Assembly: GCA_946409855.1 (NCBI GenBank) | Contig: CAMJXZ010000010.1 | Span: 1 to 24,175 of the forward strand | Reading direction: 5' to 3' | From: an uncultured Clostridia bacterium | GTDB lineage: Bacteria; Bacillota; Clostridia; Christensenellales; Aristaeellaceae | Length of the DNA: 24,175 bases | Part shown: positions 15,084 through 21,761 of the stretch, in pieces | Numbering within the stretch: position 1 is the stretch's first letter | How the letters are laid out: every line of letters starts with the position of its first letter | The notes under the pieces: model-generated | What the model saw: the letters and a program-made list of their open reading frames with translations, nothing else | What the model was told of the DNA's origin: nothing | Database searches by the model: none | Translations under genes and position numbers: made by a program

Positions 15084-15130
15084 AAAGCCGTTGAACTGTC
15101 AGCGTACAACGCTGCTTTTCAACGGTTTTT
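15084..15130 (+). terminator. Bidirectional terminator after the Pr6Pr-type gene
   Basis: CCGTTGAA (15088-15095) pairs with TTCAACGG (15118-15125), enclosing an inner stem CAGCG-TACAA-CGCTG (15100-15114), followed by TTTTT. A-rich bases before the stem let it work in the other direction too. I see nothing in 14913-15082. Confidence 0.8.
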
Positions 15131-15175
15131 CCGCTTTCCTTCATTGGATATCTGTGACAGGATGATACCGTCCGG

Positions 15176-15214
15176 AAAAAAGAACGTCAGGCAGTCTGCC
15201 CGGCGTTCTTTTCT
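15176..15214 (-). terminator. Terminator of the xpt/BMP transporter operon (bidirectional)
   Basis: AAAAGAACG (15178-15186) pairs with CGTTCTTTT (15204-15212), with an inner GGCA-GTC-TGCC stem (15190-15200). On the minus strand it ends in six T residues, right after the last permease gene of the leftward operon. Confidence 0.8.
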
Positions 15215-15237
15215 TTTTGATAGATCCTTTTTCCTTT

Positions 15238-16191
15238 TTATCTGTTTTCCCGGAAATAGGGCAGGCCCAGGCTCTGGGGCGGCTGGTTCTCCCGTTTGTT
15301 GCGGACGCTGCTGATGATCAGCACGATGATAGTGAAGACGTAGGGCAGCATCTTGAGGAGGGGCTTCATGGCCATCGTTACCTGGATGAAGGACAGGTTG
15401 GTGATGAAGCTGGAGCAGGAGAACAGGAAGCCGAAGATGGTGGAGCCGATGATCGTGCGGGCGGGGCGCCACAGGGCGAAGATGACCAGCGCGATGCTCA
15501 GCCAGCCGAAAGCCTCCAGGCTCAGGTAGGCTTCCTGGGAGGCCATGTAGTCGATGATGTAGTAAAAGCCGCCCAGGCCCGCGATGCCGCTGCCGATGCA
15601 GGTGGCCGCGTACTTGTAGCGGGTGACGTTGATGCCCACCGCGTCCGCGGTGGCCGGGTTTTCACCCACCGCCCGCAGGTGCAGGCCCACCTTGGTGCGG
15701 TACAGCACGATGCTGGAAACCGCGGCGATGGCGACGCCCAGGAAGAACAGCACGCCCAGGCACTGCAGGCTGTCCTGCCGGCCGGCGAAGGGCCAGCGGT
15801 AGTAGGCCTTGGGGGTGACCAGGTAGACCGTCGGGCTTAGCTTGCTCATGATCACCTTCATCAGGCCGACGCCGAAGGTGGTCAGGGCCAGGCCGGTCAC
15901 GTTCTGGTTGGCGCGCAGGGTCACCGTCAGGAAGGAGTAGATCAGCCCCATCAGCATGGCCGCCAGCACCGAGGACAGGATGCCCAGGATCACGATCAGG
16001 AACGGCGGCAGGGAGGAGGTGCCGATCAGGTTCAGCATCAGGCAGCCGCCGGCGCCGCCCATGCACATGATGCCCGGAATGCCCAGGTTCAGGTGCCCGG
16101 CCTTTTCCGTCAGGATCTCGCCGGTGGAGCCGTACATGAAGGTCGCGCCGAAGGCCAGGGAATCGATCAGAAAGTTCAGCCAGATGTTCAT
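15238..16191 (-). CDS. Nucleoside-type ABC importer permease (BPD_transp_2), second of pair
   Basis: The 317-residue membrane protein is the shorter permease of the BMP-type importer. It opens with LIDSLAFGATFMYGSTGEILTEKAGHLNLGIPGIM, the segment typical of the YufQ/NupQ side of nucleoside ABC importers. It contains the coupling loop LHLRAVGENPATADAVGINVTRYK and ends in a basic tail. Its ATG overlaps the TGA of the upstream permease (ATGA, 16188-16191) and is preceded by GGGAGG. It is the last gene of the xpt operon and its stop lies 23 bases before the terminator. The specific nucleobase or nucleoside cannot be read from it. Confidence 0.92.
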   Translation of the reverse strand: MNIWLNFLIDSLAFGATFMYGSTGEILTEKAGHLNLGIPGIMCMGGAGGCLMLNLIGTSSLPPFLIVILGILSSVLAAMLMGLIYSFLTVTLRANQNVTGLALTTFGVGLMKVIMSKLSPTVYLVTPKAYYRWPFAGRQDSLQCLGVLFFLGVAIAAVSSIVLYRTKVGLHLRAVGENPATADAVGINVTRYKYAATCIGSGIAGLGGFYYIIDYMASQEAYLSLEAFGWLSIALVIFALWRPARTIIGSTIFGFLFSCSSFITNLSFIQVTMAMKPLLKMLPYVFTIIVLIISSVRNKRENQPPQSLGLPYFRENR

Positions 16192-17306
16192 CGGATTGCC
16201 TCCCTGGTTTTGTGATGGCGGAAGTGCAGGCGGTAGTTGATGAAGAACTCGCTGCCGATGATGAAGAACAGGATGATGCCCACGATGACGCTGGGCAGCG
16301 CGCCGGAGACATTGAAATCCTGGCTGATCTGGGCGGCGCCCTGGTTCAGGATCTGGATCAGGCCGGAGGTCAGGATCATCATCAGGGGGTTGAAATTGGC
16401 CAGCCAGGAAACCATGATGGCCGTAAAGCCCTGTCCGCCGACGGACTCCGTGGTGATGGTCCGGTCCAGCCCGGAGGCGATCAGGAAGCCGGTCAGCCCG
16501 CAGAGCACGCCGCTCAGGATCATCGTGCGGAGGATGACCCGCCGGACGTTGATGCCGACGTACTTGGCGGTGTTGACGCTTTCGCCCACGACGCTGATTT
16601 CATAGCCGTGCTTGGAGTAGTTCAGGTAGATATAAAGCCCGATGGTCAGCAGCAGCGCGATCATCACGATCAGGAAATAGTCGTTGACCAGGGTGGGGAG
16701 CTTGCCGTACTTGAGCTTGGCCAGGGAGGAGGAGCCGCTGGGCACCCAGATGACCAGGAAGTACGAGACCAGGAAGGTGGCGACGTAGTTCATCATCAGG
16801 GTAAAAAGCGTTTCGTTGGTGTTCCACTTGGCCTTGAACACGGCGGGGATCAGGCCCCAGACGCCCCCGCACAGGAGCGCGGCCAGGAACATCAGCGCGA
16901 TCAGCAGCCCTTCCGGGATCTTTCCGCCCAGATAAAAGTCCACCGCGATGGCGCCCAGCACGCCTACCAGCGTCTGCCCTTCGGCGCCGATGTTCCAAAA
17001 GCGCATCCGGAAGGCGGGGGTCAGCGCCAGGGAGATGCTCAGCAGGATCGCCAGGTTCTTGAGCATCTTCCACACCTTGCGGGAGGTGCCGAAGGAGCCC
17101 TTGATGAACGCGCAGTAAAAATCGCCCAGCTTGCCGGGATCGTCCCGGAGCTTTTCGATCAGGATAAAGGCCACCGCCCCGCAGATCAGCAGGCCCGCCG
17201 CCAGCGCGGCCAGGCGGATCAGCCAGGACTTCCAGAAAGGCATCCCTGTCCGGCGGCTCAGGTGTACCAGGGGTTCTCGCACCCCGGCGGCATGTGTTCC
17301 TGCCAT
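16188..17306 (-). CDS. Nucleoside-type ABC importer permease (BPD_transp_2), first of pair
   Basis: This 372-residue membrane protein corresponds to the YufP/NupP side of the pair. A short basic N-terminus precedes the first helix (about 29-50). Family marks include TPAFRMRFWNIGAEGQTLVG, WNTNETLFTLMMNYVA and the coupling loop YEISVVGESVNTAKYVGINVRR. The ATG at 17306 lies one base after the ATPase stop and has GGAGGGAG just upstream within the ATPase gene, which favours this start over the internal Met at residue 22. Both ends are tightly coupled to neighbours. Confidence 0.93.
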   Translation of the reverse strand: MAGTHAAGVREPLVHLSRRTGMPFWKSWLIRLAALAAGLLICGAVAFILIEKLRDDPGKLGDFYCAFIKGSFGTSRKVWKMLKNLAILLSISLALTPAFRMRFWNIGAEGQTLVGVLGAIAVDFYLGGKIPEGLLIALMFLAALLCGGVWGLIPAVFKAKWNTNETLFTLMMNYVATFLVSYFLVIWVPSGSSSLAKLKYGKLPTLVNDYFLIVMIALLLTIGLYIYLNYSKHGYEISVVGESVNTAKYVGINVRRVILRTMILSGVLCGLTGFLIASGLDRTITTESVGGQGFTAIMVSWLANFNPLMMILTSGLIQILNQGAAQISQDFNVSGALPSVIVGIILFFIIGSEFFINYRLHFRHHKTREAIR

Positions 17307-17307
17307 C

Positions 17308-19011
17308 TCAGGCTCCCTCCTTCCGCGCGCGGTTTGAACGGGTCATCATCAGGCCGATTTCCTCTTTGCGGGCGGTCCGGGCGTCCACGATCCCGGTGAT
17401 CTCGCCGGCGTTGATGACCATGATCCGGTCGCACAGCGCCAGCAGCACGTCCAGATCTTCCCCGACATACAGGACGGCGACGCCGCTCTCTTTCTGTTTG
17501 TTGAGCAGGTTGTAGATCGTGTAGGAAGAATGGATATCCAGCCCGCGGACCGGGTAGGCGGCCATCAGCACCTTGGGCGTATAGGCGATCTCCCGCCCGA
17601 CCAGCACCTTCTGCACGTTCCCGCCGGAAAGCCGCCGCACGGGATAGGAGGTGCCGGGGGTCACGATCTTCAGGTTCTGAATAATTTCCTCCGCCAGATC
17701 CTTCGGCTTTTTCCGGTCCAGCAGCCCGTAATGGCCCTTGCGGTAGGAGCGGAGCATCATATTGTCCGTAATGCCCATGCTGCCCACCAGGCCCATGCCC
17801 AGCCGGTCCTCGGGCACGAAGGACAGATGGATGCCCAGCTGGCGGATCTCCAGCGGATCCTTGTCCCGCAGATTCATGATCTCGTCCTCGTTGAACAGGA
17901 TCCTGCCTTCGAGGACGGCCCGGATGATGTCCGTCTTTTTCATCCCCCGGAAGGAAACGGGATTCCCTTCCGGATCATGGAACGCGTGGTCCTCGGCCAG
18001 CTCGGTCACTCGGGCAAGGGATTTATGAAAGAAGGTGACGGGCTGGTTTTTTTTCGGATTGTGGAAAATGATTTCGCCGCTTTGGACGTGCTGCAGGCCC
18101 GTGATGGATTCCAACAGCTCCCGTTGCCCGCTGCCGGCGATGCCGGCGATGCCCAGGATCTCCCCGCCCATGGCGGTAAAGGAAATATCCTTGAGGATGT
18201 GCGTGCCTTCCTTGTCGTACACATTGAGCCCCCGGACCACCAACCGGGGCTGGGGACATACGGGCTCCGACCGCTGAATGTTCAGATTCACCTTCTGGCC
18301 GACCATCATCTCGGTCAGCTCGGCCTCGCTGGTATCCTTCGTGTTGACCGTGGCGATGTGCTCGCCCCGGCGCAGGATGGCCACCCGGTCGCTGACCTCC
18401 AGCACCTCGTTGAGCTTGTGGGTGATGATGACGATGGATTTCCCGTCCGCCCGCATCACCCGCAGCACGTTAAAAAGCCGGTCGATCTCCTGCGGCGTCA
18501 GGACGGCCGTCGGCTCGTCCAGGATCAGGATGTCCGCGCCGCGGTACAGCACCTTGATGATTTCCACCGTCTGTTTTTCCGACACGGACATGTCGTAGAT
18601 TTTTTTGCCCGGGTCGATATGGAAACCGTATTTGTCCGCGATGGCGGACACACGGGTATTGACGTCTTTGAGATTGTACCGGCCTTCCTCCCGGACGCCC
18701 AGCACGATGTTTTCCGCCGCGGTGAACAGGTCCACGAGCTTGAAATGCTGGTGGATCATGCCGATCCCGTGTTCGAAGGCGTCCTTGGGGGAGCGGATGA
18801 CCGCTTCCTTCCCGTCGATGGTGATGGTGCCCTCGTCGGGGAAATAAATGCCGGCGATCATGTTCATCAGCGTCGTTTTGCCGCAGCCGTTTTCCCCCAG
18901 GATGGAAAGGATTTCCCCCCGGTAAATGTCCAGGTCGATCCGGCTGTTGGCGGTAACGCTGCCAAAGCGCTTGGTAATGCCGCGCATGGAAAGCGCAAGC
19001 TGTTTTTCCAC
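17308..19011 (-). CDS. Nucleoside-type ABC importer ATPase, two fused nucleotide-binding domains
   Basis: From a GTG start at 19011 the protein has 567 residues. GGAGGG (19018-19023) sits six bases upstream of that GTG, while the longer TTG reading from 19032 would place the ribosome-binding site inside the gene. Domain 1 has Walker A GENGCGKTT (39-47), QHF Q-loop, an altered signature MSVSEKQ, Walker B LILDEPT (162-168) and His198. Domain 2 has a degenerate Walker A GIAGSGQ, an intact LSGGNVQ (461-467), and LMAAYPVRGLD (482-492) where catalytic enzymes carry DEPTRGLD. One ATP site is therefore degenerate, as is usual in this family. A stretch of about 75 residues (about 318-392) enlarges domain 2 compared with the usual protein of about 510 residues. 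Confidence 0.92.
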   Translation of the reverse strand: MEKQLALSMRGITKRFGSVTANSRIDLDIYRGEILSILGENGCGKTTLMNMIAGIYFPDEGTITIDGKEAVIRSPKDAFEHGIGMIHQHFKLVDLFTAAENIVLGVREEGRYNLKDVNTRVSAIADKYGFHIDPGKKIYDMSVSEKQTVEIIKVLYRGADILILDEPTAVLTPQEIDRLFNVLRVMRADGKSIVIITHKLNEVLEVSDRVAILRRGEHIATVNTKDTSEAELTEMMVGQKVNLNIQRSEPVCPQPRLVVRGLNVYDKEGTHILKDISFTAMGGEILGIAGIAGSGQRELLESITGLQHVQSGEIIFHNPKKNQPVTFFHKSLARVTELAEDHAFHDPEGNPVSFRGMKKTDIIRAVLEGRILFNEDEIMNLRDKDPLEIRQLGIHLSFVPEDRLGMGLVGSMGITDNMMLRSYRKGHYGLLDRKKPKDLAEEIIQNLKIVTPGTSYPVRRLSGGNVQKVLVGREIAYTPKVLMAAYPVRGLDIHSSYTIYNLLNKQKESGVAVLYVGEDLDVLLALCDRIMVINAGEITGIVDARTARKEEIGLMMTRSNRARKEGA

Positions 19012-19066
19012 AGGTGTCCCTCCAAAGGTCAAAAGGCAGGTCCGGACGTGCTTTCATAGCAAAGCG

Positions 19067-19126
19067 GCCGGACTGCCGCCCGCAGGTGGGCGGCAGTCCG
19101 GCTCGTTCACGGCGCCAGGCCGTGAA
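19067..19126 (-). promoter_or_regulatory. Two strong hairpins between the binding-protein and ATPase genes
   Basis: A 15-bp perfect stem (19067-19081 with 19088-19102, loop GCAGGT) follows, in the leftward direction, an 8-bp stem (19106-19113 with 19119-19126). Neither is followed by a good T run, only CGCTTTGC after the larger one. They are best read as 3' stabilisers of the binding-protein mRNA or partial attenuators. Confidence 0.6.
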
Positions 19127-19136
19127 AACGGGGAAA

Positions 19137-20342
19137 TCAGAACTTGCTGTTCAGCAGCTCGATGCCGTCGATGGCGACGTTGAAGTAAGGAGCGCTGCGG
19201 TATTCGGATTCATGGAAGTACCCGTCGGAAACGGCTTCGGTATCGGCGGTGAACGCTTCGTCGGTATCCACGTCGGCCATGTAGCTGGTCAGCGCTTCGC
19301 CGTTCACGGTGATGAAGCCCTCGGCAGCGGTGTCGAACACGTGGCGCACGCCGGCCAGCAGCTCGTCGCGGACGTCGGCGATGGCATCGGCGGTGCCTTC
19401 GGCGGCGGCGGCGGTGTTGACGTCGGTCAGCACGACGGAACCGGTCTGGATGGTGCCGACCCAGTCGGTAGCGATGGGTTCGCCGGCGACCTTCTGGCGG
19501 ACCAGGTACTCAAAGTAGGGCGCCCAGTTGATGCGGGAGGAAACGATGAAGGTATTGGGGCAGCTTTCCAGGGTGGAACCGTTGTAGGAGATGTTGGGGA
19601 TGCCGGCGTTTTCACAGGCGGTAGGAGCGCCCATGGAGTCGGCGTGCTGGCTGATCAGGTCGCAGCCCAGGGCGATCAGGGCCTCGGCGGCAGCCTTTTC
19701 TTCCTTCTCGTCGTACCAGGAGCCGGTGAACTGCACCTTCATTTCCACGTCGGGGCAAACGGCCTTGGCGCCCAGGTAGAAGCTGGTGTAGCCGGAGATC
19801 ACTTCCGCGTAGGTGAAAGCGCCCACGTAGCCCATCAGGGGCTTTTCGCCCTTGAGCTTGCCGGCGGCCTTGAGCTCGTTGAGCTTCATGCCGGCTGCGA
19901 TGCCCGCCAGGTAGCGGCCTTCATAGATGGAGGCGAAAGCGTTGTGGAAGTTGGGCAGGTTCTCGGTGTGGGCCATGGTGCCGGTGGCGTGGCAGAATTC
20001 CACTTCGGGGAATTCCTTGGCGACTTCCAGCAGGAAGCTCTCGTGGCCGAAGCTGTCGGCAAAGACGATGTTGCAGCCCTCGTCCACCAGGTCACGGGCT
20101 TCTTCGGCGCAGGCTTCGGATTCGGGGATGTTCCGCTTGACGATCACCTGGTCTTCCGACAGACCGAGGTTCGCCGCGGCTTCCATCACGCTGTTATAGA
20201 AGTTGAGGTCGTAGGTGGACAGTTCGTCGTGCAGCAGGATGACGCCGAGTTTGATGTTCTCCTGGGCAACGGGCTCCGCGATGACGGACACGCAGCCAAT
20301 GCAGAGGATCAGGGACAGCAGCAGCGCAGCGATCTTTTTCAT
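19137..20342 (-). CDS. BMP family (PnrA-like) substrate-binding protein
   Basis: The protein has 401 residues, ATG start behind AAGGAG. Residues 1-22 are a signal peptide (MKKIAALLLSLILCIGCVSV, then IA). A cysteine pair lies in the hydrophobic stretch but the lipobox is poor, so type I cleavage after Ala22 is likelier than a lipoprotein. The mature part follows the basic membrane lipoprotein family: KLGVILLHDELSTYDLNFYNSV, CNIVFADSFGHES, EVEFCHATG, NAFASIYEGRYLAGIAAG, MGYVGAFTYAEVISGYTSFYLGA, LGCDLISQHADS, and TGSWYDEKEEKAAAEALI. Known members bind purine nucleosides. Position between xpt and the importer genes supports a purine or purine-like ligand, which is inference. Confidence 0.92.
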   Translation of the reverse strand: MKKIAALLLSLILCIGCVSVIAEPVAQENIKLGVILLHDELSTYDLNFYNSVMEAAANLGLSEDQVIVKRNIPESEACAEEARDLVDEGCNIVFADSFGHESFLLEVAKEFPEVEFCHATGTMAHTENLPNFHNAFASIYEGRYLAGIAAGMKLNELKAAGKLKGEKPLMGYVGAFTYAEVISGYTSFYLGAKAVCPDVEMKVQFTGSWYDEKEEKAAAEALIALGCDLISQHADSMGAPTACENAGIPNISYNGSTLESCPNTFIVSSRINWAPYFEYLVRQKVAGEPIATDWVGTIQTGSVVLTDVNTAAAAEGTADAIADVRDELLAGVRHVFDTAAEGFITVNGEALTSYMADVDTDEAFTADTEAVSDGYFHESEYRSAPYFNVAIDGIELLNSKF

Positions 20343-20392
20343 TTGATCTTCTCCTTTTTTAAAGCAATGGGAATAGTGGGAATCTATTTGGA

Positions 20393-20980
20393 TCAGCCGC
20401 CGGCCAGGAGGATTTTCCCATCCTCGATCCCGGTGACGACTGCCAAACTCATCAGGTCGACGCCTTCCCGGCGCAGCGTTTCCCCGCCCTTCTGGAAGCC
20501 TTTTTCGATGCCGATGCCCACGCCGACGGTTTCGCCGCCCGTCTGCCGGACGATGTCCATCAGCCCGTGCACCGCGTTGCCGTCCGCCAGGAAGTCATCC
20601 ACGATCAGCACCCGGCTGCCGGCGGGGAGGTAGCTCCTGTCCGCCCGGACGGTGTATTCGCGCCGGTGGGTGAAGGAGTAGACGGACGCCTGCGCCAGGT
20701 CGTCCGACTGGTTGGCGGCGGCGGATTTCTTGGCGAACACCACCGGCAGATCCCCCAGGGCGTGGGCGGCCGTCAGCGCCAGGGCAATGCCGCTGGCCTC
20801 CACCGTCAGCACCAGCGTGGGCCGGGCGGCGTGGAAATGGGCCGCCAGTTCTTCCCCCATGCGGAAAAGCAGGGCGGTATCCAGCCGGTGGTTGAGGAAC
20901 ATGTCGACCTTGACGATGTCCTCCCCGACTCCCCTGCCCAGGGTCCTGATGGCGTCTGCCAGCTCCTGCATGCGGCTCAC
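20393..20980 (-). CDS. xpt: Xanthine phosphoribosyltransferase
   Basis: The 195-residue enzyme converts xanthine and PRPP to XMP in purine salvage, in the cytoplasm. It matches the length of Bacillus Xpt (about 194). Visible marks are KVDMFLNHRLD near the N-terminus, TVEASGIALA (about 59-68), the segment VFAKKSAAANQ, and the PRPP-binding motif VLIVDDFLADGNA (124-136). The ATG is preceded by AGGAG. It is the first gene of a five-gene leftward transcript with a BMP-type importer, so imported base can be captured as nucleotide at once. No purine riboswitch is visible in its leader of about 32 bases. Confidence 0.92.
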   Translation of the reverse strand: MSRMQELADAIRTLGRGVGEDIVKVDMFLNHRLDTALLFRMGEELAAHFHAARPTLVLTVEASGIALALTAAHALGDLPVVFAKKSAAANQSDDLAQASVYSFTHRREYTVRADRSYLPAGSRVLIVDDFLADGNAVHGLMDIVRQTGGETVGVGIGIEKGFQKGGETLRREGVDLMSLAVVTGIEDGKILLAGG

Positions 20981-21018
20981 TCCTGAAAAAGACGAACATT
21001 AAACGGGAAAACATGATA

Positions 21019-21047
21019 ATTATACGGAATCCGGGCTGAAAAGTCAA
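21019..21047 (-). promoter_or_regulatory. Near-consensus promoter of the xpt/BMP importer operon
   Basis: On the minus strand TTGACT (21047-21042, 5 of 6) and TATAAT (21024-21019, perfect) are 17 bases apart. Transcription should start near 21012. The motif CGAACATT (plus strand, 20993-21000) lies in the short leader and resembles half of a PurR box, but a convincing partner is not seen. Confidence 0.8.
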
Positions 21048-21140
21048 GAGGGGAGCAAGGCGCGCCGGCCTTCCCAAGATCGTCCAATATTCCTGATATA
21101 TCAGCGTGTTATGCCGTGTTTCAGCGGGTTTTGGCAAAGA

Positions 21141-21170
21141 AAAAAGAGAAGAATTTCGTGAATTCTTCTC
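21141..21170 (-). terminator. Strong terminator of the CotH/Gx transporter operon
   Basis: On the minus strand GAGAAGAATT pairs perfectly with AATTCTTCTC (plus 21161-21170 and 21146-21155) around a five-base loop, followed by a run of T. A second smaller hairpin (21199-21204 with 21208-21213) followed by GTTTTG lies just upstream and may add to termination. Confidence 0.85.
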
Positions 21171-21219
21171 CGGCCGGATTGTCTGTTTTGTCCAAAACGG
21201 CGGATCATCCGCCAGATCG

Positions 21220-21750
21220 TCATTTCTGCCCGGGAAAGCGCCGCAGCCGCCGGAGCACCTCCCTGGCCAGCACGCCCGTGAGCGCGCCCGTCAGCAGGCC
21301 CACGCCCATCAGCGCCGCCAGGTAGATCAGCAGGTTTTCCGGCTTCACCTCCGGCATCAGCACCAGGGCCGCCAGCACCTGCCCCACGTTGTGAAAGACC
21401 GCGCCCGCCATGCTGACGACGATCACGTCCAGGTCCTTCATCCGGCTCAGGGCGATCATCACCGCCAGGCTCAGCACGCCGCCGGCCAGGGCGAACATCA
21501 TGGAATTGATGTTCCCGAACAAAAGGGCACTGAGCAGCACCTTGAGGACCATCAGCACCGCGGTAAAGGGGACGCCCAGCAGGTACAGCGCGAAGAGCAG
21601 CACCCCGTTGCTCAGGCCCAGCTTGATCCCGGGAACGGGCACGAAGGGCGGGATCAGCGATTCCACATACCCCAGGATCAGCATGATGGCCAGCAGCAGC
21701 CCGCTCAGGGCGACGCGCTCGGCGGTCCGTCCTTTTTTCCTTTGTTTCAT
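21220..21750 (-). CDS. Gx transporter family membrane protein (heptaprenyl diphosphate synthase component I-like)
   Basis: The 176-residue protein has about five hydrophobic segments and the characteristic opening ALSGLLLAIMLILGYVESLIPP followed by PGIKLGLSNGVLLFALYLLG. I associate this with the Gx transporter family, often labelled heptaprenyl diphosphate synthase component I. It ends with a basic tail (EVLRRLRRFPGQK). The family looks like small substrate-specific membrane components of importers; the enzyme name is probably a misnomer here, as no component II is present. The start at 21750 lies 11 bases after the CotH-protein stop, with only a weak GGGG ribosome-binding site, suggesting coupled translation. 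Confidence 0.85.
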   Translation of the reverse strand: MKQRKKGRTAERVALSGLLLAIMLILGYVESLIPPFVPVPGIKLGLSNGVLLFALYLLGVPFTAVLMVLKVLLSALLFGNINSMMFALAGGVLSLAVMIALSRMKDLDVIVVSMAGAVFHNVGQVLAALVLMPEVKPENLLIYLAALMGVGLLTGALTGVLAREVLRRLRRFPGQK

Positions 21751-21761
21751 ACAGTTCCCCG

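Noticed and set aside
17530..20633. Long plus-strand open frames opposite the ATPase and BMP genes (17530-19059 and 19014-20633)
   Set aside because: They are antisense to genes with clear Walker motifs and BMP family signatures.
20981..21220. Purine riboswitch upstream of xpt
   Set aside because: I looked for the conserved aptamer core on the minus strand and did not find it; the promoter lies too close to the gene.
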